The position numbers and the translations under genes are program-made. Shown here piece after piece: positions 17,227-28,072 of a stretch of 64,000 nt of DNA. The stretch is from Bradyrhizobium liaoningense (lineage in GTDB: Bacteria; Pseudomonadota; Alphaproteobacteria; Rhizobiales; Xanthobacteraceae): positions 620,001 through 684,000 of the forward strand of contig NZ_JAFCJS010000001.1 in the NCBI RefSeq assembly GCF_018130825.1, written 5' to 3'. Position 1 is the first letter of the stretch, and every line of letters starts with the position of its first letter. The notes beneath the pieces are model-generated. The model did no database searches, had not been told where the DNA came from, and saw only the letters and a program-made list of their open reading frames with translations.

Positions 17227-17430
17227 TCAGCTGCGGCCGTTCCTCAACACGTTGGCGATGGTCTGGGCGGTCATGGCGGCGCGATCCGAGGCGCGCTGGG
17301 CAGCCAGCCGGTCTCGCGCCTTCTCCTCGATCAGGAGCTCGATCAAGGCGAGCCGCTTGTCCTCGTCGTCCGCCTCGGTCAGCAGGCGGTGATAGCGGTG
17401 ATAGTCGAATCCAACGTCCTGCTTACGCAT
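17227..17430 (-). CDS. Small helical conserved hypothetical protein, 67 aa
   Basis: ATG at 17430 follows GGGGGG with a 6-nt gap. The protein (MRKQDVGFDYHRYHRLLTEA onward) is charged and helical throughout, with LALIELLIEEKARDRLAAQ and a C-terminal AAMTAQTIANVLRNG. It has no signal or membrane segment, so it is probably a cytoplasmic small protein. Function unknown. A perfect 24-bp palindrome lies 36-60 bp upstream of its start and may control it. Confidence 0.6.
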   Translation of the reverse strand: MRKQDVGFDYHRYHRLLTEADDEDKRLALIELLIEEKARDRLAAQRASDRAAMTAQTIANVLRNGRS

Positions 17431-17466
17431 GTCACGCCCCCCGCAACCAACGCCACACACTTGGCG

Positions 17467-17490
17467 GATTGTTTCCCATGGGAAACAATC
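17467..17490. promoter_or_regulatory. Perfect 24-bp palindrome, candidate operator
   Basis: The half-site GATTGTTTCCCA is followed directly by its exact complement, with no spacer. It lies in the 133-bp gap between the minus-strand glucokinase stop and the small helical protein start. With no loop it is more like a protein-binding site than a terminator, and no T-run follows. The bound regulator is unknown. Confidence 0.55.
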
Positions 17491-17563
17491 GGGCAAGCAC
17501 GATCCTGCGTGGAACCGCGCTTTGGGTGCAATCAGCTGTGAATTAGTTAACGGACCTGCCGCC

Positions 17564-18541
17564 TTAATCCGGATTGTGGTCGGCGAACATCTTCAAGCCG
17601 AGGAAGCTCGCATCGGGCCTGGTGACCAGCCGGGTCGGGATGTTGCGCAAGTAATCCTGAAAGCGTCCCTTGGCCTCGAAGCGGGCGCGGAAGGCCGAGG
17701 CGGCCAGGAATTCGGGAAAGCGCGGGACGATCCCGCCGGCGATATAGACACCGCCGCGAGCGCCGAAGGTCACCGCGAGATTGCCGGCGACCGAGCCGAG
17801 GGTGGCACAAAACATCTCCAGCGTCGCGCGGCTGTGCGCACAACTGCCGTCCAGGGCCGCCTTGGTGATGGCAGCGGCATCGCGTTGCGGCATCTGGGCG
17901 CCGTCGACCTCCGCCAGCGCTTCGTAGAGGCTTTGCAAGCCCGAGCCCGACAGCGCGCCACGCTCGATCGAGACATGGCCGAGGCGGCGGCGCAAGCAGG
18001 CGATCACGCGTTCCTCGCGCTCGTTCTCGGCCGGCAGCGTCGCATGCCCGGCTTCGGTTACGACGGCCAGGCGCGCGCCATGGCGCTCGACCAGGCAGGA
18101 GACGCCAAAGCCGGTTCCAGGCCCGACCACCAGCAGCGGCTCTCCGGGCAGGCCGTCCTGTCCGCCGAGCGGGATCAGATCGGCCGGCTGCAAGGCGGGC
18201 AGCGACCAGGCCACAACCTCGAAATCGTTGAGCACGTGGACGCTGTCGAAACCGAGCGCCGGCTGCAGCTCGTTGCCGTCGATGACCCAGGGGCTGTTGG
18301 TCATGACGCAGCGGTTGTTGGTGACGGGGCCTGCCACGGCCAGCACGGCTCGTCGGGGTGGCTCGCCGCTGGATTTACGTGCCAGCACATCGGCAATGGC
18401 TTCCCGGACGGTCGGGAAGTCGGCGACCTTCACGTAGTCGATCGGCCCGGTCTGGTCGCCATCGCTCTGGCTCAGCGCAAAGCGCGCATTGGTGCCGCCG
18501 ATATCGGCGAGAAGAATTTGTCCTGTCCTGCCGATACCCAT
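17564..18541 (-). CDS. glk: Glucokinase
   Basis: A 325-aa glucokinase of the bacterial Glk (ROK-unrelated) family. It phosphorylates glucose with ATP in the cytoplasm. The N-terminal phosphate-binding motif is LLADIGGTNARFAL. The glucose-contact and catalytic segments are VLNDFEVVAWSLP, LVVGPGTGFGVSCLV and VTEAGHATLPAENERE. The C-terminal motif is GGVYIAGGIVPRF. The ATG at 18541 gives the usual length; a longer open frame upstream does not look like protein. It is divergent from pncA across a 269-bp region with no clear feature. Confidence 0.92.
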   Translation of the reverse strand: MGIGRTGQILLADIGGTNARFALSQSDGDQTGPIDYVKVADFPTVREAIADVLARKSSGEPPRRAVLAVAGPVTNNRCVMTNSPWVIDGNELQPALGFDSVHVLNDFEVVAWSLPALQPADLIPLGGQDGLPGEPLLVVGPGTGFGVSCLVERHGARLAVVTEAGHATLPAENEREERVIACLRRRLGHVSIERGALSGSGLQSLYEALAEVDGAQMPQRDAAAITKAALDGSCAHSRATLEMFCATLGSVAGNLAVTFGARGGVYIAGGIVPRFPEFLAASAFRARFEAKGRFQDYLRNIPTRLVTRPDASFLGLKMFADHNPD

Positions 18542-18810
18542 GGCTCTGCGGCTGCCGCGGCCTTGCCGGCCCTCGGGAACCCCTGCCTCCGTTCCTGATC
18601 CGATCCGCAACCGCGCGGACCGTCCGAGAATCCTCGCTTGATTGTGCCTAGTCAACACGGACAGAGGCAAACCGTTGCATTCCTGCAGACTGTTTGGCCA
18701 CCAGAGCGGTGCAGCCACACGCTGTCGGTGGTTGCGAAGCTGCGCCGGAAGATCGACATTGGAGGGAGTCTTCGGTGCCCGGCGCCGGGCGGACGGAGTG
18801 GAGCCTTGCG

Positions 18811-19437
18811 ATGAAGATTGCCGACCGCGACGTGCTGCTGGTGATCGACGTGCAGAACGACTTCTGCACCGGCGGGGCGCTGGCCGTGCCCGGCGGCGAG
18901 AAAGTCGTGCCGGCCATCAATCGTATCGCCCAAAAATTCACCAACGTGGTGCTGACCCAGGATTGGCATCCGGCTGATCATGTCTCCTTCGCGCAAAACC
19001 ATGCGGGCAAGCAGCCGTTCCAGACCATCGAGCTGAGCTACGGCACCCAGGTGCTCTGGCCGTCGCATTGCGTGCAGGGCACGGCCGGCGCCGAATTCCA
19101 CGAGGGCTTGGACGTCACAAGGGCGAGCCTGGTGGTGCGCAAGGGCTTTCGCCGTGGCATCGATTCTTATTCGGCGCTGTTCGAGAACGACCACAGGACG
19201 CCGACGGGCCTCCTCGGCTATCTGCGCGAGCGCGAGCTGAAGACGGTGTTCGTCGCGGGTTTAGCGCTGGACTTCTGTGTCCGCTTTTCGGCGGAGGATG
19301 CCCGCAAGGCGGGGTTCGAGGTCGCGGTGATCGAGGACGCTTGCCGCGGCATCGACCTCGACGGCTCCATGGCTGCGGCCCATCGGAGCTTTGGCGAGCT
19401 CGGCATTTCCGTCATCAGCTTCGAGGCGTTCTTGTGA
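18811..19437 (+). CDS. pncA: Nicotinamidase
   Basis: A 208-aa cysteine hydrolase of the isochorismatase/PncA family that deamidates nicotinamide to nicotinate for NAD salvage. The catalytic Asp is in DVQNDFC, the metal ligands are in LTQDWHPADHVSFA, WPSHCVQGT is typical, and the nucleophilic Cys is in LALDFCVRFSAEDA. The ATG has GGAG seven bases upstream. A PhaC-like gene follows after 16 bp and nadE lies about 1.3 kb further on, so NAD metabolism genes are grouped here. Confidence 0.9.
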   Translation: MKIADRDVLLVIDVQNDFCTGGALAVPGGEKVVPAINRIAQKFTNVVLTQDWHPADHVSFAQNHAGKQPFQTIELSYGTQVLWPSHCVQGTAGAEFHEGLDVTRASLVVRKGFRRGIDSYSALFENDHRTPTGLLGYLRERELKTVFVAGLALDFCVRFSAEDARKAGFEVAVIEDACRGIDLDGSMAAAHRSFGELGISVISFEAFL

Positions 19438-19453
19438 GGAGCGCGAGATAGAC

Positions 19454-20569
19454 GTGGTGGACAAGACAGGCAAACAGCCGGGCAGACCGGATCACATGCC
19501 CGACGACCCGCTGCTGTGGCCGTTTGCAACGGCGCGGCTCGCCATGGATGCCTGCTTCTGGTGGATGGAGCGCGGGCCGGCCGAGCCGGCCGACAGCAGC
19601 CTGCCGTGGACGACGCCGAGCACGGTGGCGCTGGAGCTTGCAACCATGCGCCTGCGCGAATGCCCGACGGACCGGTCCGGCCGGCCGGCGCTGGTCTGTG
19701 CGCCCTATGCGCTGCACCGGGCCCTGATCGCCGATTTCGCGCCCGGCCACAGCGTGGTGCAGTCGCTGCAGAATGGCGGCATCGACCGGGTCTATCTCAC
19801 CGACTGGCGGTCGGCGACATCAGACATGCGCTATCTCTCGATCGACAGCTATCTTTCGGATCTCAACGTCGCCATCGACGAGATCGGCGCGCCGGTGGAC
19901 CTCGTCGGTCTGTGTCAGGGCGGCTGGCTGTCGCTGCTCTATGCGGCGCGCTTTCCGGCCAAGGTGCGGCGCCTGGTGCTGGCAGGCGCGCCGGTCGACC
20001 TGTCGATCGACTCGGCGATGTCGCGGCTCGCCCGCAACGCGCCCGGCATGGTCTACGACCAGCTCGTCGCGCGCGGCGGCGGCAATGTCAGCGGCAAAGA
20101 GATGTTGCGCGTCTGGTCGAAGGCGCCAAGCCGCGAGGATATCGCAGCCGCTTTGCAGAAGGAGCTCTCCGACGAGGAAGGCGCTGCGCTGCTCGCGCGC
20201 TTCGACCAGTGGAATGTGGAGCCTCTCGATCTGCCCGGCACTTACTATCTGGAGATCGTCAACTGGATATTCCGGGAGAACCGGATTGCCGCCGGCAACT
20301 TCGTCGCGCTCGGCCAAAAGGTTCGTCTCAAGGACGTCAAGGCGCCGGTCTTCCTGCTGGCGGGGCTCGACGACGAGGTGGTGCCGGCGACGCAGGCGCT
20401 CGCCACCGCCGGGCTCGTCGGTACACCGCCGGCCTTCATTGCGGCGGCCTCCGAGCCGAGCAATCATCTCGGCCTGTTCATGGGCGCACGGACCCACTTG
20501 CATGCCTGGCCCCGGATTGCCGAGTGGCTGCGGAACGATCTGTCCGGGGTCCTGGCCCGCAGCGCTTGA
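19454..20569 (+). CDS. PhaC-like alpha/beta hydrolase (polyhydroxyalkanoate synthase/depolymerase family)
   Basis: A 371-aa alpha/beta hydrolase. The nucleophile elbow is GLCQGGW with Cys at about residue 154, as in poly(3-hydroxyalkanoate) synthases rather than the Ser of lipases. The acid is in AGLDDEVVP and the His in EPSNHLGLFMG. The size resembles class III PhaC catalytic subunits, but no PhaE gene is adjacent, so true polymerase activity is unproven. Two neighbouring GTG codons (19454, 19457) are candidate starts; an ATG at 19496 is also possible. It lies 16 bp after pncA. Confidence 0.7.
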   Translation: MVDKTGKQPGRPDHMPDDPLLWPFATARLAMDACFWWMERGPAEPADSSLPWTTPSTVALELATMRLRECPTDRSGRPALVCAPYALHRALIADFAPGHSVVQSLQNGGIDRVYLTDWRSATSDMRYLSIDSYLSDLNVAIDEIGAPVDLVGLCQGGWLSLLYAARFPAKVRRLVLAGAPVDLSIDSAMSRLARNAPGMVYDQLVARGGGNVSGKEMLRVWSKAPSREDIAAALQKELSDEEGAALLARFDQWNVEPLDLPGTYYLEIVNWIFRENRIAAGNFVALGQKVRLKDVKAPVFLLAGLDDEVVPATQALATAGLVGTPPAFIAAASEPSNHLGLFMGARTHLHAWPRIAEWLRNDLSGVLARSA

Positions 20570-20712
20570 GGTCGCCGGGCGCAGGACCGGCCGGGGCGCA
20601 AATCCGTTATGCATGATGGCGGATGGCCTGCACGGGGCCAGATCGATGGGCTACATATGATCGGAGCTGACGGCGGTGGCCGCCGGGAGAAGACTTAAAG
20701 GTACTGCGCTCG

Positions 20713-22746
<2,034 letters not shown>

Positions 22747-22782
22747 TTGGCGCGGCGGATCGATATTGCTGGGAGCGTTCTG

Positions 22783-23166
22783 ATGTCGGCCGGGGAAGGC
22801 TCAGAAGCGGGTGAAGGGGCCAGCGTCGTCAACGGCCTCTACATCTTCGACATCGAAATGCGCGAGGGCAAGCGCGGGCAGGCGCGAGGCGTGGTCGTGC
22901 TCTGCGACGGTCGGATCATGGGCGGCGACAGCTATTTCTACTACACCGGCAGCTACACGTTCCGGAACGGGAAGTGGCGCGGTGACATGATCGTCAATCA
23001 GCACACGGAAGCGGTCGGCCGGACGCTTGTGTTCGGGGGCAGGGAGGTCACCTGCGGCTTTTCCGGCGACTATTTCCCCGGCGGCGCCGAAGTCGAGGGC
23101 ATGGCGCTGGTTGGCAAGATCAGCGTGACGTTCACCGCACGGCTGACGCTGAAGGATACGATGTGA
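22783..23166 (+). CDS. GrlR-like small regulatory-fold protein
   Basis: A 127-aa protein with the small beta-barrel pattern of the GrlR family: NGLYIFDIEMREG at the start, GVVVLCDGRIMGGDSYFYYTG, GSYTFRNGKWRGDMIVNQH, and a C-terminal ALVGKISVTFTARLTL. GrlR of enteric pathogens is a negative regulator of type III secretion; rhizobial homologues have no known target. The ATG at 22783 has GGGAG seven bases upstream; a TTG twelve codons earlier lacks one. It begins 36 bp after nadE. Confidence 0.55.
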   Translation: MSAGEGSEAGEGASVVNGLYIFDIEMREGKRGQARGVVVLCDGRIMGGDSYFYYTGSYTFRNGKWRGDMIVNQHTEAVGRTLVFGGREVTCGFSGDYFPGGAEVEGMALVGKISVTFTARLTLKDTM

Positions 23167-23614
23167 GCTGACGCGCGAGCTTCGTCGCAGCAATCACATC
23201 TGGATTAGGGATATGCTGGCGTACTCGCGCTGATGGAAAGCGCGAGGTCCGGAGTGCCTAGGAGTCCGGACCTCGTCACCTTGCCCCAGCCTTCGATCCC
23301 CCGCCCCATGTGGTCCCCCAACCCCTTGGTGCGCGATCAGAGGGTGATGCCCCTGGAACTGGCCGCCGATCGATGTCGCGCGATGTACGCGAGATCGAAA
23401 TAGGATTCCATTCCGGATCACTACGGACACGATTCAGCTTGCTTCTGCGGCAAGCTGCACGTGCGTGCATCGACGGCAGCGCCGCTGCACAACATCGATG
23501 CGATGCGCGGGATGTCCACATCTGCCCGACGCCGCGGGACCTTGGCTTCACGGGCCTGTCATTGAACTGGTCTAGCGCTGCTCACGTCATCGTCGACGGT
23601 TGAAGGAGCAAGCC
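23167..23614 (+). other. Intergenic region with terminator-like hairpin
   Basis: A perfect 11-bp inverted repeat at 23243-23253 and 23265-23275 (CGAGGTCCGGA with its complement, 11-nt loop) probably ends the nadE-GrlR transcript, although no T-run follows. The remaining 330 bp hold no convincing gene and should contain the promoter of the next operon. The start of that operon has a clear AAGGAG six bases before its ATG. Confidence 0.5.
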
Positions 23615-24430
23615 ATGTCGAAGCCGGTGTTGGGCGCCGCATTGTCGATCAGATCGATCCCCGCGCATCGCGACTGGCTCCTGGAACGGCAGCGCGATCT
23701 CGAGATCCAGGATTTCTTCCGCGCCGATCTGCTCGACGGCGACTGGCGTAGCGCGGCCGGCGAGATCAAGCAGATGCTCGCGGGCCATACCGGCCGGCTC
23801 GGCATTCACGGGCCGTTCTGGGGCTTCAAGATCGACAGCCACGATCCGATGATCCGCCAGGCTGTGACCAAGCGCCTGCTGCAGGGGCTGGAGGCCGCCG
23901 AGTTCCTCGGTGCGACGCAGATGGTGATCCATTCACCGTTCACGACCTGGGACCACAACAATCTCGATCTCTATCCTGATAACCGCGCCAACATCGTCGA
24001 GCGCGTCAAGGCGACGCTCGCCGAAGTGATCGCGCGCGCCGAGACGATCGGCTGCGAGATCGTGATCGAGAACATCGAGGACAAGGACCCGCGCGACCGC
24101 GTCCGTCTCGCCAAGGCGCTCGAAAGCAACAAGGTCCGCGTCTCGCTCGACACCGGTCACGCCAACTACGCGCATGTCTCCACCGGCGCGCCGCCGGTCG
24201 ACTATTACGTCGAGACCGCCGGCGACATGCTGACGCATGTCCATCTCCAGGACACCGACGGCTTTGCCGACCGGCACTGGGCGCCGGGCGAAGGCAATAT
24301 TCCGTGGGTCGCCGTGTTCCGCGCGCTGGGCCGCCTGACCTCGAACCCGCGGCTGATCCTCGAGCTCCGCAACCACGACGACGTCCGCAAGGGCGCAGCG
24401 CATCTCGCCGCGCTCGGTCTCGCCGAATAA
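23615..24430 (+). CDS. Sugar phosphate isomerase/epimerase-type TIM barrel protein
   Basis: A 271-aa xylose-isomerase-like TIM barrel (AP endonuclease 2 family). Likely metal ligands lie in IVIENIEDKDP, SLDTGHANYAHV, THVHLQDTDG and LILELRNHDD. The start has AAGGAG six bases upstream. It precedes a dipeptide-type importer by 29 bp on the same strand and is probably co-transcribed with it, so it may isomerise or cleave the imported compound. Substrate unknown. Confidence 0.75.
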   Translation: MSKPVLGAALSIRSIPAHRDWLLERQRDLEIQDFFRADLLDGDWRSAAGEIKQMLAGHTGRLGIHGPFWGFKIDSHDPMIRQAVTKRLLQGLEAAEFLGATQMVIHSPFTTWDHNNLDLYPDNRANIVERVKATLAEVIARAETIGCEIVIENIEDKDPRDRVRLAKALESNKVRVSLDTGHANYAHVSTGAPPVDYYVETAGDMLTHVHLQDTDGFADRHWAPGEGNIPWVAVFRALGRLTSNPRLILELRNHDDVRKGAAHLAALGLAE

Positions 24431-24459
24431 CCAGATCACAGAGGGCAGGGCTTATCATC

Positions 24460-26097
24460 ATGAGCAAACTTACCCGTCGCACCATCCTGAAATCCGGCGG
24501 CGCGGCCGCAAGCACGCTGCTGCTGCCGCGCTTTGCGATCGGGCAGAGCGACAATCGGCCGTCGGTGACGATCGCCGTGCAGAAGGTGACCAATTCGAAC
24601 GTGCTCGACGTGCTGCGCGAGCAGTCCAATGTCGGCGAGCGCGTGTTCTTCTCCTCGATCTGGGAAGGCCTGATCTCCAAGAACTGGCGCGGCAGCCTCG
24701 AGGCCGTGCCGGGGCTTGCCACCGAGTGGCGCCGGATCGACGATCAGACCGTCGAGGTGAAGCTGCGCCAGGGCGTCAAGTTCCACAACGGCGACGAACT
24801 CACGGCCGAAGACGTCGTCTTCACCTTCAGCCGTCAGCGCATGTTCGGCGAGACCGAGGCCAAGAGCCGCTCCACCATCCAGGCCTTCGAGAAGATCCCG
24901 ACGCCGCGGCCGGGCAAGGAGCTGCCGCCCGACGTGCCCGCCGTTGCCCGCCGCATCTGGCCGGACCTCGTGCGCGTCGATGCCGTCGACAAGTACACCG
25001 TGCGCTTCTACAACGCGACGCCCGACGTCACCATCGAGGGCCGGCTGTCGCGCTACGGCTCCGACATCATGAACCGCCGCGCCTGGGAAGAATCCGCCAG
25101 CTATCTCGACTGGGCGCGCAAGCCCATCACCACCGGTCCGTACAAGGTCGTCGAGCTCAAGCCCGACGTGTCGCTGACCCTGGAAGCGCATGACGAATAT
25201 TGGGGCGGCCGTCCGCCGCTCAAGCGCATCCGCTTCCTCGAAGTCCCTGAAGTCGCGAGCCGCATCAACGGGCTGCTCTCGGGCGAATACCAGTTCGCCT
25301 GCGACATCCCGCCGGACCAGATCGCCGGCATCGAGAAGAATGCCGCCTTCGAAGTGCAGGGCGGCACCATCCTCAATCATCGCCTGACCGTGTTCGACAA
25401 GAACCACGCCGTGCTCGCCAATCCGCTTGTCAGGCGCGCCTTCACCCATGCGATCGACCGCCAGGCCATCGTCGACAGCCTGTGGGCCGGCCGCACCCGC
25501 GTGCCGAAGGGCCTGCAGTGGGAGTTCTACGGCGACATGTTCAACGCCGACTGGAGCGTGCCGGCTTACGATCCGAAGCTCGCGCAGGATCTGCTCAAGC
25601 AGGCCAATTACAAGGGCGATCCGATCCCGTACCGCCTGCTCAACAACTACTACACCAACCAGGTCGCGACCGCGCAGATCCTGGTCGAGATGTGGAAGTC
25701 GGTCGGCCTCAACGTGCAGATCGAGACCAAGGAGAACTGGTCGCAGATCATGGAGCGTGCGCCCACGCGCGCCGTGCGCGACTGGTCGAACTCGGCCGCC
25801 TTCAACGATCCGGTCTCCTCGCTGGTCGCCCAGCACGGGCCGAACGGCCAGCAGCAGCAGATCGGCGAATGGACCAACGCCGAGCTGAACACGCTCTCGG
25901 AGTTCCTGGAGACCTCGACCGATCGCGCGGCGCGCAAGAAGGCGTTCCGCCGCATGCTGGAGATCGCCGAGCGCGAGGATCCCGCCTATACGGTGCTGCA
26001 CCAGAACGCGACCTTCACGGCCAAGCCGAAATCGATCAAGTGGAAGGCCTCGCCCGCCTTCGCGATGGATTTCCGCGCCGGCAATTTCGAGGCCTGA
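24460..26097 (+). CDS. ABC transporter substrate-binding protein, dipeptide/oligopeptide type (family 5)
   Basis: A 545-aa periplasmic protein. The N-terminus has a twin-arginine motif (KLTRRTILKSGGAAAS) with a cleavage region near FAIGQ. The family-5 signature region is VKLRQGVKFHNGDELTAEDVVFTFSR (Dpp/Opp/nickel-binding type). The C-terminal lobe includes VRRAFTHAIDRQAIVDSLWAG. It is the binding component for the two ATPases and two permeases that follow. Family 5 proteins bind peptides, glycosides, opines or metals, so the ligand is open. Confidence 0.88.
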   Translation: MSKLTRRTILKSGGAAASTLLLPRFAIGQSDNRPSVTIAVQKVTNSNVLDVLREQSNVGERVFFSSIWEGLISKNWRGSLEAVPGLATEWRRIDDQTVEVKLRQGVKFHNGDELTAEDVVFTFSRQRMFGETEAKSRSTIQAFEKIPTPRPGKELPPDVPAVARRIWPDLVRVDAVDKYTVRFYNATPDVTIEGRLSRYGSDIMNRRAWEESASYLDWARKPITTGPYKVVELKPDVSLTLEAHDEYWGGRPPLKRIRFLEVPEVASRINGLLSGEYQFACDIPPDQIAGIEKNAAFEVQGGTILNHRLTVFDKNHAVLANPLVRRAFTHAIDRQAIVDSLWAGRTRVPKGLQWEFYGDMFNADWSVPAYDPKLAQDLLKQANYKGDPIPYRLLNNYYTNQVATAQILVEMWKSVGLNVQIETKENWSQIMERAPTRAVRDWSNSAAFNDPVSSLVAQHGPNGQQQQIGEWTNAELNTLSEFLETSTDRAARKKAFRRMLEIAEREDPAYTVLHQNATFTAKPKSIKWKASPAFAMDFRAGNFEA

Positions 26098-26099
26098 AG

Positions 26100-27083
26100 G
26101 TGTCGCCGCTGGTCAGCATCGAAGGCCTGAGCGTCGCCTTCAATGGCGTGCCGGTGCTGCGTGGTGTCGACCTCGCTCTCGGCAAGGGCGAGGCCGTCGG
26201 CCTCGTCGGCGAGTCCGGCTCCGGCAAGTCGGTGACGTGGCTCGCCGCGCTCGGCCTGCTGCCGCGGCACGCGAAGGTCTCGGGTTCTGTACGGCTCGAC
26301 GGACGCGAACTCCTTGGCGCGCCGGCCGCCGAACTCGACCGCGTCAGGGGCGGGCGGGTCGCCATGATCTTCCAGGATCCGGCGAGCGCGCTCAATCCGG
26401 TGCTGACCATCCGCAGGCAGCTCTGTGAGGCACTGGCGCTGCATCGCGATCTCCAGGGCGAGGCGGTGAAGGCGGAAGCGAAGCGGCTGCTCGACCTCGT
26501 CGGCATTCCCGATGCAGGCAGGCGGCTCTCCGCTTACCCTCACGAATTCTCCGGCGGGCAGGTCCAGCGCATCATGATCGCGATGGCGCTCGCCGGAAAT
26601 CCGGACCTCTTGATCGCGGACGAGCCGACCACGGCGCTCGATGCGACCATCCAGGCGCAGATCCTGGAGCTGCTCTCCACCATCCGTCGCGAGATGAGCA
26701 TGGCGATGGTGCTGATCAGCCACGATCTCGGCGTCGTTGCCGAAAACTGCGACCGCGTCGCCGTGATGTATGCCGGCCGCATCGTCGAGCAGGCGCCCAG
26801 CAACCAGCTCTTCGCCGATCCCGTGCATCCCTATGCGCAGGGCCTGATCGGCGCGCTGCCGCCGCTCGACGGACCGCGCCGCCGTCTCACCGCCATATCA
26901 GGGACGGTGCCCGATCCCGCGCACATGCCCAGCGGCTGCGCGTTCGCGCCGCGCTGCGCGCTGGCGGCCGAGCCGTGCGGCCTTGCCGCGCCGAGCCTCG
27001 CGCTCATCAGCGACGACCGTACCGTGGCCTGTATCCGCGCCGAGGCGTCGCGCCGCGCGCTGCTCGGGATCGCCGCCGAATGA
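26100..27083 (+). CDS. ABC transporter ATPase, DppD/OppD type
   Basis: A 327-aa ATPase. Walker A is GESGSGKSV, the signature [15 protein letters not shown], Walker [15 protein letters not shown], and the switch His is in [11 protein letters not shown]. The C-terminal oligopeptide-transporter domain has the [14 protein letters not shown] cysteine motif (iron-sulfur type in OppD/DppD). The GTG start at 26100 overlaps no gene but sits 2 bp after the binding-protein stop, with GAGG seven bases upstream. Confidence 0.88.
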   Translation: MSPLVSIEGLSVAFNGVPVLRGVDLALGKGEAVGLVGESGSGKSVTWLAALGLLPRHAKVSGSVRLDGRELLGAPAAELDRVRGGRVAMIFQDPASALNPVLTIRRQLCEALALHRDLQGEAVKAEAKRLLDLVGIPDAGRRLSAYPHEFSGGQVQRIMIAMALAGNPDLLIADEPTTALDATIQAQILELLSTIRREMSMAMVLISHDLGVVAENCDRVAVMYAGRIVEQAPSNQLFADPVHPYAQGLIGALPPLDGPRRRLTAISGTVPDPAHMPSGCAFAPRCALAAEPCGLAAPSLALISDDRTVACIRAEASRRALLGIAAE

Positions 27084-28072
27084 GCGCGCCGCTCGTCGAA
27101 ATCTCCGCGATTTCCCGCAGCTACAGCATGCGTTCCGGAATGTTCGGGCGAGCTACGGCCGTACATGCGGTCGACGGCGTGTCGCTGACGATTCCCAAAG
27201 GTGAGACGCTGGGCCTTGTCGGCGAGTCCGGTTCGGGCAAATCCACCACGGGCCGCATCGTGCTCGGCCTCGAGCCGCCCGACCGCGGCGAGGTGCGGTT
27301 TGGCGGCAAGCCCATGGCCGCGCCGGGAACGGCCGCATGGCGCACAGAGCGGGCGCGGATGCAGATGATCTTCCAGGACCCGCTGGGGGCGCTGGACCGG
27401 CGCCTGCCGGTCGCAACGCAGATCCGCGAGCCGCTGGACATTCACGGCGTCGGCACACCAGCCGAGCGCGAGGAGCGGGTGCGCGAATTGCTGCGCGCAG
27501 TAGAGCTGACGCCGGCGCACGGCGCACGCTATCCCGGCGCGCTCTCGGGCGGACAGCGCCAGCGCATCGTGCTGGCCCGGGCGCTTGCGACAAAACCCGA
27601 TTTCCTCGTCTGCGACGAGCCGGTCAGTGCGCTCGACGTCTCGATCCAGGCGCAGGTGGTGAACCTGCTTTGCGATCTCCAGGCGCAGCTTGGCCTGACG
27701 CTGCTGTTCATCAGCCACGATCTGCGCGTTATCAGGCAGATCAGCACTGTCGTCGCCGTGATGTATCTCGGCCGCATCGTCGAGGTCGGCAGCGCCGACG
27801 ATCTGTTCGCGCGGCCGGAGCATCCCTATACGCAGGCGCTGGTCTCGGCCTCGCCCGCGCCGGGCCGCCGCAGCGCCGGCCGCATCGTGCTCGCAGGCGA
27901 TCCGCCGAACCCGGCGGCGCGTCCGCAAGGCTGCGCCTTCCATCCGCGCTGCCCGCGGGCGATTGCGCGCTGCGCGAGCGAGGTGCCGGCGCTCTCGACG
28001 GTCGGCGGCGGCAGACAGGTCGCCTGCCATCTCGTCACCGGGCCGCAGGCCGAAACGCGGGACGCGGCCTGA
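27080..28072 (+). CDS. ABC transporter ATPase, DppF/OppF type
   Basis: A 330-aa ATPase. Walker A is GESGSGKST, the signature LSGGQRQRIVLARAL, Walker B FLVCDEPVSALDVS, and the switch His is in FISHDLRVIRQ. The C-terminal cysteine motif is CAFHPRCPRAIARC. Its ATG overlaps the preceding ATPase stop by 4 bp, and the permease gene starts at its own stop, so the four transporter genes are tightly coupled. Forms the heterodimeric motor of the importer. Confidence 0.88.
   Translation: MSAPLVEISAISRSYSMRSGMFGRATAVHAVDGVSLTIPKGETLGLVGESGSGKSTTGRIVLGLEPPDRGEVRFGGKPMAAPGTAAWRTERARMQMIFQDPLGALDRRLPVATQIREPLDIHGVGTPAEREERVRELLRAVELTPAHGARYPGALSGGQRQRIVLARALATKPDFLVCDEPVSALDVSIQAQVVNLLCDLQAQLGLTLLFISHDLRVIRQISTVVAVMYLGRIVEVGSADDLFARPEHPYTQALVSASPAPGRRSAGRIVLAGDPPNPAARPQGCAFHPRCPRAIARCASEVPALSTVGGGRQVACHLVTGPQAETRDAA

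Noticed and set aside
23310..23603. 97-aa plus-strand open frame before the TIM-barrel gene
   Set aside because: No ribosome site, no recognisable pattern, and it runs to just before the strong ribosome site of the real downstream gene.
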